Part shown: piece by piece, positions 40,492 to 50,071 of the stretch | Layout of the letters: each line of letters opens with the position of its first letter | Position numbering within the stretch: position 1 is the first letter of the stretch | Assembly (NCBI GenBank): GCA_035536915.1 | Contig: DATLNE010000009.1 | Span: 1 to 64,000, forward strand | DNA: 64,000 nucleotides | Source: Acidimicrobiales bacterium | Lineage (GTDB): Bacteria > Actinomycetota > Acidimicrobiia > Acidimicrobiales > JAHWLA01 | Direction: 5' to 3' | Made by a program: the position numbers and the translations under genes | Notes under the pieces: generated by a model | Database searches by the model: none | The model's input: only the letters and a program-made list of their open reading frames with translations | Told to the model about the DNA's origin: nothing

Positions 40492-41022
40492 GTGCATGCG
40501 TTCGTAGATGAGAGCCGGCGACAGTCTGCCTACTTGTTGGCCGCAGTCGTCGTCGCGCCCGCGCATCTGACCGAGGCCCGCCAGGCTCTTCGGGCAATGC
40601 TGCTGCCGGGTCAGCGCCGCCTGCACTTCGTACACGAGCGGGACGAGCGGAGGAAACAGGTTCTCGACACGTTGTGCCGCCGGCCCTTGTCGGTGACGGT
40701 CTACCGCTCCCGCCTGGCGCCCCTGCGACGGGAGCCGTCGACTCGCGCTGCGCTACTGGGTGCGCTGGTGGACGACCTCGTGGCCCTCGGTGCACATCGA
40801 TTGGTGCTCGAAAGCCGCGCCGGTCGCGACGAACTCGATCGCAAGGTGCTGCGGGCTCGCCTGGCCCACCACGCCGTCGTCGATCCCGTCTACGAGCACC
40901 TCCTCGGCCACGAGGACCCGCTGTTGTGGGCCGCCGATGCCTTCGCCTGGTCCGCGGGGGCAGGCAAGGAATGGCGGGATCGCTGCGCCGCCGTGCTCAC
41001 CCTTCGCGACGTGGGCCCCTGA
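40492..41022 (+). CDS. DUF3800-like hypothetical protein
   Basis: A 176-aa protein. GTG 40492 gives the N-terminus MHAFVDESRRQSAYLLAAVVV; an acidic FVDES motif followed by a hydrophobic strand is typical of DUF3800 proteins, thought to have an RNase H-like fold. Later acidic residues (LVLESRAGRDELD, DPLLWAADAFAWSAG) fit this layout. No partner gene is nearby. Upstream 40337-40491 holds the DUF4388 promoter and a short repeat. A hairpin terminator follows. Confidence 0.55.
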   Translation: MHAFVDESRRQSAYLLAAVVVAPAHLTEARQALRAMLLPGQRRLHFVHERDERRKQVLDTLCRRPLSVTVYRSRLAPLRREPSTRAALLGALVDDLVALGAHRLVLESRAGRDELDRKVLRARLAHHAVVDPVYEHLLGHEDPLLWAADAFAWSAGAGKEWRDRCAAVLTLRDVGP

Positions 41023-41031
41023 CGCGCAAAA

Positions 41032-41063
41032 CCCGGCCGCTCTCCGTCCGGAGAGGGACCGGG
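41032..41063 (-). terminator. Hairpin terminator between convergent genes
   Basis: Stem segments CCCGG/CCGGG and CTCTCC/GGAGAG with loop GTCC. Read on the minus strand the stem is followed by TTTTGCG, so it best fits a terminator for the efflux operon ending at 41153. It may act in both directions. Confidence 0.6.
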
Positions 41064-41152
41064 CTCCACTTCCTGTCGCTACTGCAACAGACACCTTCAG
41101 TATAAGCCGCACCGATTTCGTGGACACCCCGTCCGCGCTCCCTTTCGGCGCC

Positions 41153-41509
41153 CTATGTACTCGGGACGGAGTGCAGGTCGCGGCGCAGGACGTAGGCGTA
41201 GGCCCACACTGCCGCCACCAGCGGGTAGGCGGCGCTGGCGTAGGTGGGCACGGCGACACCCGACGTCAACAGCACCGCGCCGACCACGAGCGGCCGCAGC
41301 GCCCGGCGGTGTCGACCGAGGCCGACCGCCACCAGGCACAACACGCTGCCTGCCACGAAGACGGCGGCGATGCCGAAGCTGAGCGTCCGCATCCACCCGG
41401 TGGCGTCGGTCACCACCCGGTCCTGCTGGATGCGGAACACGACGAGCCCCGCTGCGAACAGCACGACCGAGGCGATCCCGACGGCCACGCGCAGCACGGG
41501 AACCCTCAC
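41153..41509 (-). CDS. Small four-helix membrane protein
   Basis: A ~118-aa protein with four hydrophobic helices: VAVGIASVVLFAAGLVVF, LSFGIAAVFVAGSVLCLVAVG, ALRPLVVGAVLLTSGV and YPLVAAVWAYAYVL. The GTG at 41509 (MRVPVLRVAV) lies 7 nt after a TACGGT -10 box at 41517-41522; the earlier GTG 41518 falls inside that box. It is 21 bp downstream of the efflux permease and may be both co-transcribed and independently expressed. No family recognised. Confidence 0.55.
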   Translation of the reverse strand: MRVPVLRVAVGIASVVLFAAGLVVFRIQQDRVVTDATGWMRTLSFGIAAVFVAGSVLCLVAVGLGRHRRALRPLVVGAVLLTSGVAVPTYASAAYPLVAAVWAYAYVLRRDLHSVPST

Positions 41510-41516
41510 GCTTTGC

Positions 41517-41522
41517 ACCGTA
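41517..41522 (-). promoter_or_regulatory. -10 box (TACGGT) of the small membrane protein gene
   Basis: TACGGT ends 7 nt before GTG 41509 and decides the start codon. Confidence 0.4.
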
Positions 41523-41530
41523 CCGTTCCG

Positions 41531-42720
41531 TCACACGGTGCGGAGCGCCTCGGTGGGCGACAGGCGGGCCGCTCGGGTGGCGGGGTAGACGCCGGCCACG
41601 GCGCCGATGAGCAGGGCGGCCACCACTCCCCCGGCCAAGCCGAGCACGGGGACCACCACCGTCCACCCTCGGGCGCCTGCGTAGGCGCCGGTCACCACCG
41701 CCCCCAGCGCCACTCCCGCGGTGCCGCCCAGCAGCGACAGCAGCAGCGACTCGGCCAGGAACTGCGCCGCCACGTGGCGGCGGGTGGCGCCTAGCGCCCG
41801 ACGCAGCCCGATCTCGGAACGCCGTTCCAACACCGAGATCACCATGACATTGGCGATGCCGACGCCACCCACCAACAGGGCGACGGCGCCGAGGCCGAGG
41901 AACAGGGCGGTGAAGGCGCTCTTGGCCGCGGCCCGGGCCTCGATGGCGTCGGACGGCCGGTTCACGTTCACCTCGTCGGACGCCGACGGGTTGGCCGTGC
42001 CGGGCAGCACGGCGGCCACGGCGTCGACCTTGTCGGGCGCGGCCCGCACGTAGACGGTCGTGGGGTTGCCGGTGGCGCCCAGGCGTTCCTTGGCCACGGG
42101 AAGGCCGACCAGCACAGACCGGTCGACCTCGGGGGCCAACGGGCTGGGCGCCAGGAGGCCGACCACGCTGAACCACTGCTCCCCCAGCCACACCTGCACC
42201 CCGGCTTGGGTGATGCCGAGGCGTTCGGCCGCCACGGCGCCGAGCACAACGGCCGGGTATCGCTCGGTGGCGGCGTTGAGCCACACGCCGCGCGCCACCC
42301 CGGTCTCCAGGGTGCCCAACAGGTCGAGGGAGGCCGCCCGCACGGCGATGCCGCCGGTCTCCGCCGCGGGCATGCGGTCGGACCGGTACACCTTGGCGTC
42401 GAGCGACTCGGTGGACGACACCGACTCCACCGGCCCGATGCGGCCCACCATGGCGGGGGCGTCCTCCGGCAACGAGGCGTCTTGGCCGAACATCGTCTGG
42501 CCCGGCGACACCGTGAGCAGGTTGGTGCCCAGCCGGTCGAGCTGTGACAACAGGTCGGCCCGGCTCGACTCGGAGATGCCGAGCACCGACACCATGGCGG
42601 CGATGCCGATGGCGATGCCCGCGGCCGACAGCACCGACCGCAGCCGGCGGGTCCGCAGCCCGGCGCTGCCGACCTGCACGAGGTCACGGGGGTGCAGGCG
42701 GCTGGGCAACACGACGGCGG

Positions 42721-42724
<4 letters not shown>
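41531..42724 (-). CDS. MacB/FtsX-type ABC transporter permease
   Basis: A 397-aa membrane protein with one N-terminal helix ([21 protein letters not shown]), a large extracytoplasmic domain, and three C-terminal helices around [23 protein letters not shown]. The coupling motif [19 protein letters not shown] contacts the ATPase. This is the MacB-like topology, in which mechanical opening of the periplasmic domain drives substrate export. GTG 42724 overlaps the stop of the ATPase gene (GTGA). Confidence 0.92.
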
Positions 42725-43388
<664 letters not shown>

Positions 43389-43392
<4 letters not shown>

Positions 43393-44405
43393 GCCGGCAC
43401 CACCACCCGCAGGCCTTCGGCGACATCGCCGGTGACCTCGACCCAACCGTCGGCGAACAGCCCGGTCTCCACGGCGACGAGCCGGCCGTCGGTCGTCTCG
43501 ACGGCGTAGCCGCCCTCGGCCAATGCGAGCAGCGCGGCCACCGGCACGGCCAAGACGTTCTCCTTCGAGGCCTGCGTGAGGCGCACGTCGACGGGCGCCT
43601 GGTCGTAGTCGCCGGGGTCGTCGAGCGAGACGGTGAGCTTCACCGTGGCCCGCTGCTGCTGGTCGCCCTGCGGCACGGTCGCCACCTTGCCCACGGTGGT
43701 GATACGCCCTGCCACCGTGCGGCCGTCGGGCAGCTCGACTTCGACGGCGTCGCCCACCTTCACCATGGTCTGCTTGGTGGCGTCGAGGTCGACGGCGACG
43801 AGGCGGGTGGCGGCGGTCGCCTTGAACACCTCGCCGCTCGCCGGGCCGCCCACGCCGGCCACGTGCTCGGCCACCCGCAACGCGCCGGGCCGGAACACGA
43901 CATCGCCGGCCTCGACCACGCCGTTCTCGGCGACTCCGAGCGCCTTCTCCCACCGCTTCACCGCCGCGGTGGTGGCGCTCGTCCACTCCCCGTCGACCGT
44001 GCCCGGGTTGTGGCCCAGCGCCTTGAGGTTCTCCTCCAACTGCTTCACATCGGCCCCGTCGTCGGAGCCCGCAGCCATGCGCCGGTAGGCAGGCACGTCG
44101 CCGTAGAGCAGCACCACCGGCACCTCGTCGACCCAGTACAACGGCTTGCCTCGTTCAACCACGTCGCCTTCGCCGGCCAACCGAGTGAGGGTGCCTTGCC
44201 GTTGGCCGACGACGGCCGTGGCGTCGCCGAAGCCGATGGTGCCGTCGACCTCCTCGCGTTGCACCAGCGTCTTGCGGCTCACCGTGGCGGTACCGGTGCG
44301 CACCGCAGGTTCCTCGGCGTCGGCCCCGTCGCTGCCTGCCTGGAACGCCGCCCATCCGCCGCCCGCCACAGCGAGGGCGGCGAGCACCGCAAGCACCCGC
44401 TTCAC
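43389..44405 (-). CDS. Efflux adaptor (membrane-fusion-type) with peptidoglycan-binding domain
   Basis: A ~338-aa anchored protein. A short N-terminal helix ([18 protein letters not shown]) is followed by a lipoyl/barrel-sandwich part ([23 protein letters not shown]). A PG_binding_1-like segment ([30 protein letters not shown]) and a beta-barrel domain with [13 protein letters not shown] and the [13 protein letters not shown] end follow. This is the adaptor layout of Gram-positive MacAB-like systems. GTG 44405 overlaps the upstream lipoprotein stop. Confidence 0.85.
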
Positions 44406-44968
44406 TTGCCCCGCTCCAGGCCGGGGCGGCCACCGAGCTTGTCGGGCGCCACGCTCTCGCACGCCTTGTGGGCGGCGTCCATCTTGTCCCGGTCGATCTC
44501 CTTGATCTCGACGGCCATTCGGCCGCCCTCGCTGGTGGGGTCGGGCATGTCGATGCCCTGCTCGCGCATGCAGCGGGCGAACTTCACCAGCTTGTCCTGC
44601 ATCTCGGGGTCGTCGAGTCGCGTCCTGCCGCCGCCGAGGCCCTCGATGTGGTGGCGGCAGGCGGCGTCGGCTGCCTTGAGCTTGCCGTCGTCGGGCACCT
44701 CCGTCGCCGTGCCGCCCGTGCCGCCGCCGGCGGGGCGCACCATGACCATGCCGTCGCCCGACCCTGCCACCTCGGGGTCGGCCATCTGCACGCCGTGGTC
44801 ACGCATGCAGCGGGCGAAGTCGAGCCACGCCTTCTCCTTGTCCTTCTCGGGCCCGCCCGCAGCGGCCTGCTTGGTGTTGCCGAGGGAAGCCACGTCGTTG
44901 CCGCTGCCGCCGTCGGAGCCGCAGGCCCCTAGCGCCAGCACCGTGAGTGCGATGACCAGTCGTTTCAT
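44402..44968 (-). CDS. Lipoprotein with duplicated FARCMR motif, efflux-operon partner
   Basis: A 188-aa lipoprotein: MKRLVIALTVLALGACG with lipidated Cys16. The mature part carries two copies of a short motif, FARCMRDHGVQMADP and FARCMREQGIDMPDP, each followed by a Cys-containing helix (DAACRHH, HKACESV). Similar duplicated-motif lipoproteins accompany MacA/MacB-like genes in actinobacteria (recollection). It is first in a four-gene overlapping operon, divergent from a response regulator gene. A substrate-capturing or structural role is inferred. Confidence 0.7.
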   Translation of the reverse strand: MKRLVIALTVLALGACGSDGGSGNDVASLGNTKQAAAGGPEKDKEKAWLDFARCMRDHGVQMADPEVAGSGDGMVMVRPAGGGTGGTATEVPDDGKLKAADAACRHHIEGLGGGRTRLDDPEMQDKLVKFARCMREQGIDMPDPTSEGGRMAVEIKEIDRDKMDAAHKACESVAPDKLGGRPGLERGK

Positions 44969-45003
44969 GGAACCGGTGATACGCCTCGGCCCCGCAAGCC
45001 TCC

Positions 45004-45051
45004 GTAAAGGAACGAGTACCTCGACGCTGCCGCCTTTACCGCCCCTTTACC
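45004..45051. promoter_or_regulatory. Response-regulator-type repeats between the efflux operon and the second two-component system
   Basis: CCTTTACC at 45033-45040 and 45044-45051, exact direct repeats with 11-bp period, immediately before the regulator gene. An inverted copy of the core (GTAAAGG, 45004-45010) faces the efflux operon. The arrangement fits OmpR-family binding to control both divergent units. Confidence 0.6.
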
Positions 45052-45066
45052 TCGCCATCGGGCACC

Positions 45067-45726
45067 ATGGCCTCAGTGCGCGTGCTCGTGGTCGAAGACG
45101 AAGAGGTGTTGGCCGACGCCATCGCCCGCGGCCTGCGCCGCGAGGGCATGGCCGTCGACGTCGCCTTCGACGGCGGCGCCGCGCTGGAGAAGACGAGCAT
45201 CAACCGCTACGACGTGGTGGTGCTCGACCGTGACCTGCCCGGCGTGCACGGCGACGAGGTGTGCCAGGCGCTGGCCTCCGAGGGGTCGTCGCGCATCCTC
45301 ATGCTCACCGCCTCGGGGACGGTCGACGACCGGGTGACCGGGCTGCGCCTGGGTGCCGACGACTACCTGGGCAAGCCGTTCGCCTTCGCCGAACTGGTGG
45401 CCCGCATCGAGGCCCTGTCGCGCCGCACCGACACGGCTCGGCCGCCGGTGCTCGAGCGCAACGGCGTGCGCCTCGACCTGGCCCGCCGCGAGGTGACACG
45501 CAACGGCGAACCGGTGCGGCTGACGCGCAAGGAGCTAGGCGTGCTGCACGTGCTGCTGGCCGCCGAGGGCGCCGTGGTCAGCGCCGAGGAGCTGTTGGAA
45601 CGGGCGTGGGACGAACACGTCGACCCCTTCACCAACACCGTGCGGGTCACGGTCATGAACCTGCGGCGCAAGCTGGGCGACCCGCCCGTGGTGGAAACGG
45701 TGATCGGTGCCGGGTACCGGATCTGA
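45067..45726 (+). CDS. OmpR-family response regulator
   Basis: A 219-aa regulator. Receiver: VLVVEDEEVLADAI, phospho-acceptor Asp54 in VVVLDRDLPG, LTASG, GKPFAFAEL. Effector: winged helix with LTRKELGVLHVLLAAEG and NTVRVTVMNLRRKLG. It overlaps its kinase gene by 20 bp. The CCTTTACC repeats 16 bp upstream are the likely target, and the divergent MacAB-like operon suggests control of export in response to envelope stress or a toxic compound (inference). Confidence 0.93.
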   Translation: MASVRVLVVEDEEVLADAIARGLRREGMAVDVAFDGGAALEKTSINRYDVVVLDRDLPGVHGDEVCQALASEGSSRILMLTASGTVDDRVTGLRLGADDYLGKPFAFAELVARIEALSRRTDTARPPVLERNGVRLDLARREVTRNGEPVRLTRKELGVLHVLLAAEGAVVSAEELLERAWDEHVDPFTNTVRVTVMNLRRKLGDPPVVETVIGAGYRI

Positions 45727-46873
45727 GCGGCTGCGCCTCACGGTGCGGCTGCGGCTCACGCTGCTGTACGGCTCGCTGTTCCTGGCCGCGGGCGCGCTGT
45801 TGCTCAGCGTGAACTACGCCTTGGTGCGCCGCAGCCTGCCCGACGTGGAGCGAGCCCTGCCCGCGCACCGCGTCATCGTGGGCGGCCCCCACGCCATCGG
45901 CCCCGCTCCCGGCGACATCCTCATGGCCGACGGGGTGCCCGTGAAGCAGTTCATCGAGGAGTTCCCGGCCCAGGTGCGCAAGAACACCCTCGACCAACTG
46001 CTCACGCAATCGGTGCTGGCGTTGGGGTTGATGGGCGTGCTGGCGGTGGCCTTGGGGTGGCTCATGGCCGGGCGGGTGCTGCGGCCGTTGCACGAGATCA
46101 CCGCTACGGCGCGGCGGCTGTCGCAAGAAAACCTGCACGAGCGCATCGGCTTGGGCGGCCCCCAGGACGAGCTGCGAGAACTGGCCGACACCTTCGACGC
46201 CATGCTCGGACGGCTCGACGCCGCCTTCGAGAGCCAGCGCCGGTTCGTGGCCGACGCCTCGCACGAACTGCGCACGCCCTTGTCGATCATCCGCACCGAG
46301 GTCGACGTGGCCTTGCGCGACCCCACTGCTTCCGTCGAGCAGTTTCGGGCCATGGGCGAGAACGTGCGCGACGCCACCGAACGCACCGAGCGGCTGCTCG
46401 ACAGCCTGCTGGTGTTGGCCCGCAGCGAGCGGGGCATCGAGGCCCGTGAACGGGTCGACCTGGCCGCTGAAGTGACGGCCGCCCTGGCGGCGACGGGCGT
46501 CGAGGCGCAGCGCTCGCTGGCGCCTGCGGTGGTGTCGGGCGACCCCGCCTTGTTGGGCAGGCTGGTCGGCAACCTGGTGGAGAACGCCGCTCGGCACGGC
46601 CGGGGCGGCGTGGTGGTGTCGACGGGCGTGGACGGCGGGGAGGTGGTGGTGCGGGTGGCCAACGGCGGCGAGGTGATCGACCCGGAGGTGGTGCCTTCGT
46701 TGTTCGAACCCTTCCGCCGACTGGAGCGCACCCGGTCGGTCCGCGGCGTGGGGCTGGGCCTGTCGATCGTGCGCTCGGTGGCGAACGCGCACGGGGGCAC
46801 CGTGCGCGCCGAGGCCCGTCCCGAAGGCGGCCTGGCCGTGGAAGTGCGGCTGCCCGCTGCTAGTCGGCCATGA
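45707..46873 (+). CDS. Sensor histidine kinase with extracytoplasmic sensor and HAMP
   Basis: A 388-aa kinase with a helix at ~15-38, an extracytoplasmic segment of ~60 residues, a second helix (~103-122) and HAMP. Kinase motifs: H-box DASHELRTP (His186), N-box VGNLVENAARHG and G-box GVGLGLSIVRSVANAHGG. GTG 45707 begins inside the regulator gene. Its end overlaps the convergent DUF6941 gene by 14 bp. Confidence 0.92.
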   Translation: MPGTGSERLRLTVRLRLTLLYGSLFLAAGALLLSVNYALVRRSLPDVERALPAHRVIVGGPHAIGPAPGDILMADGVPVKQFIEEFPAQVRKNTLDQLLTQSVLALGLMGVLAVALGWLMAGRVLRPLHEITATARRLSQENLHERIGLGGPQDELRELADTFDAMLGRLDAAFESQRRFVADASHELRTPLSIIRTEVDVALRDPTASVEQFRAMGENVRDATERTERLLDSLLVLARSERGIEARERVDLAAEVTAALAATGVEAQRSLAPAVVSGDPALLGRLVGNLVENAARHGRGGVVVSTGVDGGEVVVRVANGGEVIDPEVVPSLFEPFRRLERTRSVRGVGLGLSIVRSVANAHGGTVRAEARPEGGLAVEVRLPAASRP

Positions 46874-47300
46874 GGGGCGGCGCGGCGCGGGTGGTGAAGC
46901 CCAGTGTCCACGACTCGTCGGTCACCCCGTCGATGACCAGCCGCCACGTGTAACGCGAGGCAGGCGCCAAAGGCAACGGGCCGAGGTTGAAGGCCAGCGG
47001 CAGGTCGATGGGGCTGCCTTCTGGCACCTCGGCGGGGCGGCCCACCTGGAAGTCGCCCCGGATCTCGATGGGCTGCTTTGTGCCGTCGGGCGCGCCGATT
47101 GTCACCTCACGGCCGTCGGCGTCCACCAGGAAGAGCTCCCAGTGGTGGGCCTGGTCGGCGTCGCTCCACGGGACCTCGAGCTTCACGGCGATGGCCGAGG
47201 GGGTGGGCTCGGGCCCGGTCAGGCTCCAGCCGCCGCCGAGGATGAACAGCTTCCCGTCGGCGACCTGGGCCGCGTCGCACAACAGCATGGTGACCTTCAC
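46860..47300 (-). CDS. DUF6941-family protein
   Basis: A 146-aa cytoplasmic protein matching the DUF6941 pattern: MKVTMLLCDAAQVADGKLFI (first residue read as Met from GTG), LGGGWSLTGP and a C-terminal beta-rich YTWRLVIDG. Function unknown. GTG 47300 lies 8 nt after a TAGGGT -10 box; the Met at 47288 would truncate the conserved N-terminus. Confidence 0.75.
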   Translation of the reverse strand: MKVTMLLCDAAQVADGKLFILGGGWSLTGPEPTPSAIAVKLEVPWSDADQAHHWELFLVDADGREVTIGAPDGTKQPIEIRGDFQVGRPAEVPEGSPIDLPLAFNLGPLPLAPASRYTWRLVIDGVTDESWTLGFTTRAAPPLMAD

Positions 47301-47308
47301 GGCGGCGA

Positions 47309-47336
47309 ACCCTAGTAGCGCTGTGCATGACACGAT
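47309..47336. promoter_or_regulatory. Divergent promoters of DUF6941 and DUF305 genes
   Basis: TAGGGT on the minus strand (47309-47314) ends 8 nt before GTG 47300. A weaker CACGAT on the plus strand (47331-47336) ends 6 nt before ATG 47343. Confidence 0.35.
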
Positions 47337-47342
47337 GAGCCG

Positions 47343-47942
47343 ATGCGCTCTGTGCCCCGTGGCGTCGTCGCCCTGCTGGTGGCCGCCCTCGTCTTCCTCG
47401 GGGGCGCCGTCGGCTACACACTCGGCAAGGGGCGGGCGCCGGGCGAGTCGTCGGCCGACGTGCGCTTCCTGCAGGACATGATCCTCCACCACGAACAAGC
47501 GGTGCGCATCGCCACCACCGCGGTGGCGAGCGCTCCCGACCCGTCGGTGCAGCACTTCGCCCGCGAGGTCGTCATCTTCCAGCAGTACGAGATCGGCTTG
47601 ATGGAGGGCTACCTCCAGCGGTGGGACCAACCTCGGGTGCCTGACCGCGACACGGTCATGGAGTGGATGGGCCACGAAGTGCCCGCGGCAGAGATGCCCG
47701 GCCTGGCCACCGACGCCGCGCTGGGCGACTACGAACGGGCCACAGGCCGCGACGTCGACGCCGGGTTCCTGCGGATGATGACCGTGCACCACCGGGGCGG
47801 CGTCCACATGGCCGAGGCCGCGTTGCGCCACGTCGACGACGAGTTCGTACGCGACATGGCCCGGCGCATGGCCACCAACCAGCGCACGGAGATCGCCGAG
47901 TACCAGCAGCTGGCGCAGCGCCTGGGGATCGGGTTGCCGTGA
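47343..47942 (+). CDS. DUF305 domain protein, membrane-anchored
   Basis: A 199-aa protein. An N-terminal helix (VALLVAALVFLGGAVGYTLG) exports or anchors it; two DUF305 ferritin-like repeats follow, FLQDMILHHEQAVRIA and FLRMMTVHHRGGVHMA, each with paired His residues. DUF305 proteins are extracytoplasmic and often linked to metal, especially copper, handling. The stop overlaps the hydrolase start (GTGA). Confidence 0.88.
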   Translation: MRSVPRGVVALLVAALVFLGGAVGYTLGKGRAPGESSADVRFLQDMILHHEQAVRIATTAVASAPDPSVQHFAREVVIFQQYEIGLMEGYLQRWDQPRVPDRDTVMEWMGHEVPAAEMPGLATDAALGDYERATGRDVDAGFLRMMTVHHRGGVHMAEAALRHVDDEFVRDMARRMATNQRTEIAEYQQLAQRLGIGLP

Positions 47943-48649
47943 GCCCGCCGATCGTCTTCGTGCACGGCGGGCTGCTCGACGAGTCCATGTGGGACGGCGT
48001 GGTGGCGGCCCTCGACGGCTTCGACTGCACCTGCATCCGTCGTCGCACCCGACACGACAACCCCGACTGGGCGGCGTACTCCTACGAGGCCGAGTACGAA
48101 GACGTGGCCCGCGTGCTCGACGAGGTGGGACCGCCGCGGTTCCTGGTCGGCTATTCCTCGGGTGCCATCGTGGCCTTGGGGGCGGCGTGGCATTTTGGTG
48201 TGGACCGGCTGGCACTGTTCGAGCCGCCCCTGCCGGTGAAGGGCCCCGTGCTCGGCCCGCACCTGGCCGAAGCGGAGCGCCTGCTGGCGGCGGGCGACGT
48301 GGCCGGCGCCGTACGCGTCGGGTTGGTGGAAGGGGTGCGGGTCCCGCCCGAGGTGGCCGATCGAATGGTGGCCGACCCTCGCGTCGTGGCCGCGGGCGAG
48401 GCGTGGGTGCACGAGTTCGCCGAGATCGACGGGCTGCCCGCCGACATCGGCCGCTACGCGAGCGTCGAGTGCCCCGTGTTGCTGTTGGAGACGAGCGAGA
48501 CGCAGCAACACCATCGCGACGCCGTGCACGCGCTGGCCGGGGTGCTGCCGGACAACGAGGTGGTGACACTCCAGGGGCTCGACCACGGCGCCGCCCGCAC
48601 CGCACCGGCGCGCCTCGCCGCCGAGTTGCGACGGTTCTTCGCGGGGTAG
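47939..48649 (+). CDS. Alpha/beta hydrolase
   Basis: A 236-aa alpha/beta-hydrolase fold protein: VFVHGGLLDESMWDGV (oxyanion region), nucleophile elbow GYSSGAIVAL with Ser, and the C-terminal LQGLDHGAA His. The acid is probably in the VLLLETSET strand region. Substrate unknown. GTG 47939 overlaps the DUF305 stop, so expression is coupled. It is convergent with nth, 12 bp apart. Confidence 0.85.
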   Translation: MSPPIVFVHGGLLDESMWDGVVAALDGFDCTCIRRRTRHDNPDWAAYSYEAEYEDVARVLDEVGPPRFLVGYSSGAIVALGAAWHFGVDRLALFEPPLPVKGPVLGPHLAEAERLLAAGDVAGAVRVGLVEGVRVPPEVADRMVADPRVVAAGEAWVHEFAEIDGLPADIGRYASVECPVLLLETSETQQHHRDAVHALAGVLPDNEVVTLQGLDHGAARTAPARLAAELRRFFAG

Positions 48650-48661
48650 CGCCCGTCACTG

Positions 48662-49312
48662 CTACACCCGCGACGACGGGCAGAAGTCGTTGAGCACGCA
48701 GTCCTCGCAGCGCGGCTTGCGGGCCACGCACACCCGGCGGCCGTGCAGGATCATGCGCAGCGAGAAGGCGCCCCGTTCGGCCGCGGGCACCATGGTGTTG
48801 AGGTCGAGCTCGGCCTTCACCGGGTCGTCGGCGGCGGTGAGGCCGAGCCGGATCGACAGCCGTCCCACATGGGTGTCGACGGGCAGGCCGGGCAGGGCGA
48901 AGGCCACGCTGCGCACCACGTTTGCCGTCTTGCGCCCCACCCCGGGAAGGGTGACGAGGTCTTCCAGGCGAACGGGCACCTCGCCGCCGAAGCGTTCGTC
49001 GAGGGCAGCAGCGAGGCCCATGATGCTCTTGGTCTTGGCCCGGAAGAACCCGGTCGGGAAGATGAGCTTCTCCACGTCCTCGGGGTCGGCGGCGGCCAAG
49101 TCGGCGGCGGTCGGGTAGCGGGCGAACAGCGCGGGCGTCACCGAGTTCACTCGTTCGTCGGTGGTCTGGGCCGACAACACGGTGGCGACGAGCAGTTGGT
49201 ACGGGCTCTCGTGGCGCAGCGCGCAGAGCTCTGTGGCGGTGCCCGGGTACTCCCCGGTCAGCCGCCGCAACGTCTCACGGGCCCGCCCCTTCGGGGTCCG
49301 GGGTCGTGCCAT
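48662..49312 (-). CDS. nth: Endonuclease III
   Basis: A 216-aa bifunctional DNA glycosylase/AP lyase acting on oxidised pyrimidines. It has the helix-hairpin-helix LPGVGRKTANVV, catalytic Lys/Asp region LPVDTHVGRLSIRLG and a C-terminal [4Fe-4S] motif CVARKPRCEDCVLNDFC. ATG 49312 gives the expected length. It lies 7 bp after the VIT1-like gene on the same strand. Confidence 0.95.
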   Translation of the reverse strand: MARPRTPKGRARETLRRLTGEYPGTATELCALRHESPYQLLVATVLSAQTTDERVNSVTPALFARYPTAADLAAADPEDVEKLIFPTGFFRAKTKSIMGLAAALDERFGGEVPVRLEDLVTLPGVGRKTANVVRSVAFALPGLPVDTHVGRLSIRLGLTAADDPVKAELDLNTMVPAAERGAFSLRMILHGRRVCVARKPRCEDCVLNDFCPSSRV

Positions 49313-49319
49313 TGCGGCG

Positions 49320-50033
49320 CTAGACGACGCCGACGCCGACGGCGTTGCCGACGAGGAACGCCACCCCGGCCGCCGCCGCTGCGAAGCCAAGCTGCCGACC
49401 GGCCAGCCGCACGACGGGGCGCCCGGTGAACGTCGCCAGCGCGGCGCCGACGGCCAGCGCGGACAGGGCACCGATCACGACGGAGGCCAACATGGCGCCG
49501 GTGCCACCGGCGAAGAACCACGGGACGAGCGGCAGCACGGCGCCACCGGCGAAGGCCACGAACGACGACAGCGCGGCATGCACGGGCGAGCCCAGTTCGT
49601 CGGGGTCGATGCCGAGCTCCTCGCGAGCGTGCGTCTCCAGGGCCAACTCGGGATTGCGGTGCATCTCGGTGGCCAGGTCCTCGGCCAGGGTGGGGTCGAT
49701 TCCGCGGCTGCGGTAGATCTGGGCCAGTTCCCGGCGTTCGTTCTCCGGCCTGCGGGTGATCTCGATGCGCTCGAGGTCGAGCTCGCGTTCGAGCAGTTCC
49801 CGTTGGGCTTTCATCGACACGTACTCGCCGCTGGCCATGGAGAAGGCACCGCCGACCAGCCCGGCCAGGCCCGCCAAGCGCACCACGCCCGGCGAGGTGT
49901 TGGCCCCGGCCACGCCGAGGATGAGCGAGACGTTCGAGACCAGGCCGTCGCTGACGCCGAAGACGGCCGCCCGAGCGGCGCCGCCTTGGACCTTGCGGTG
50001 GTGGTGCTCATGCGTCGGTTGCGTGGGATGCAC
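49320..50033 (-). CDS. VIT1/CCC1-family iron/manganese transporter
   Basis: A 237-aa membrane protein with a His-rich N-terminus (HEHHHRK), GVSDGLVSNVSLILGVAGA, GGAFSMASGEYVSMKAQRE and a C-terminal helix pair (PLVPWFFAGG, GRQLGFAAAAAGVAFLVG). The central EITRRPENERREL region is the cytoplasmic metal-binding domain. Members export or sequester Fe(II)/Mn(II). GTG 50033 follows TAGGGT by 8 nt. Confidence 0.9.
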   Translation of the reverse strand: MHPTQPTHEHHHRKVQGGAARAAVFGVSDGLVSNVSLILGVAGANTSPGVVRLAGLAGLVGGAFSMASGEYVSMKAQRELLERELDLERIEITRRPENERRELAQIYRSRGIDPTLAEDLATEMHRNPELALETHAREELGIDPDELGSPVHAALSSFVAFAGGAVLPLVPWFFAGGTGAMLASVVIGALSALAVGAALATFTGRPVVRLAGRQLGFAAAAAGVAFLVGNAVGVGVV

Positions 50034-50041
50034 GGTCCTCG

Positions 50042-50064
50042 ACCCTACCCGGCCGCCCTACCCT
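50042..50064. promoter_or_regulatory. Divergent leaderless promoters of VIT1-like gene and rlmN
   Basis: TAGGGT on the minus strand (50042-50047) ends 8 nt before GTG 50033. TACCCT on the plus strand (50059-50064) ends 7 nt before GTG 50072. Confidence 0.5.
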
Positions 50065-50071
50065 GGAAGCC

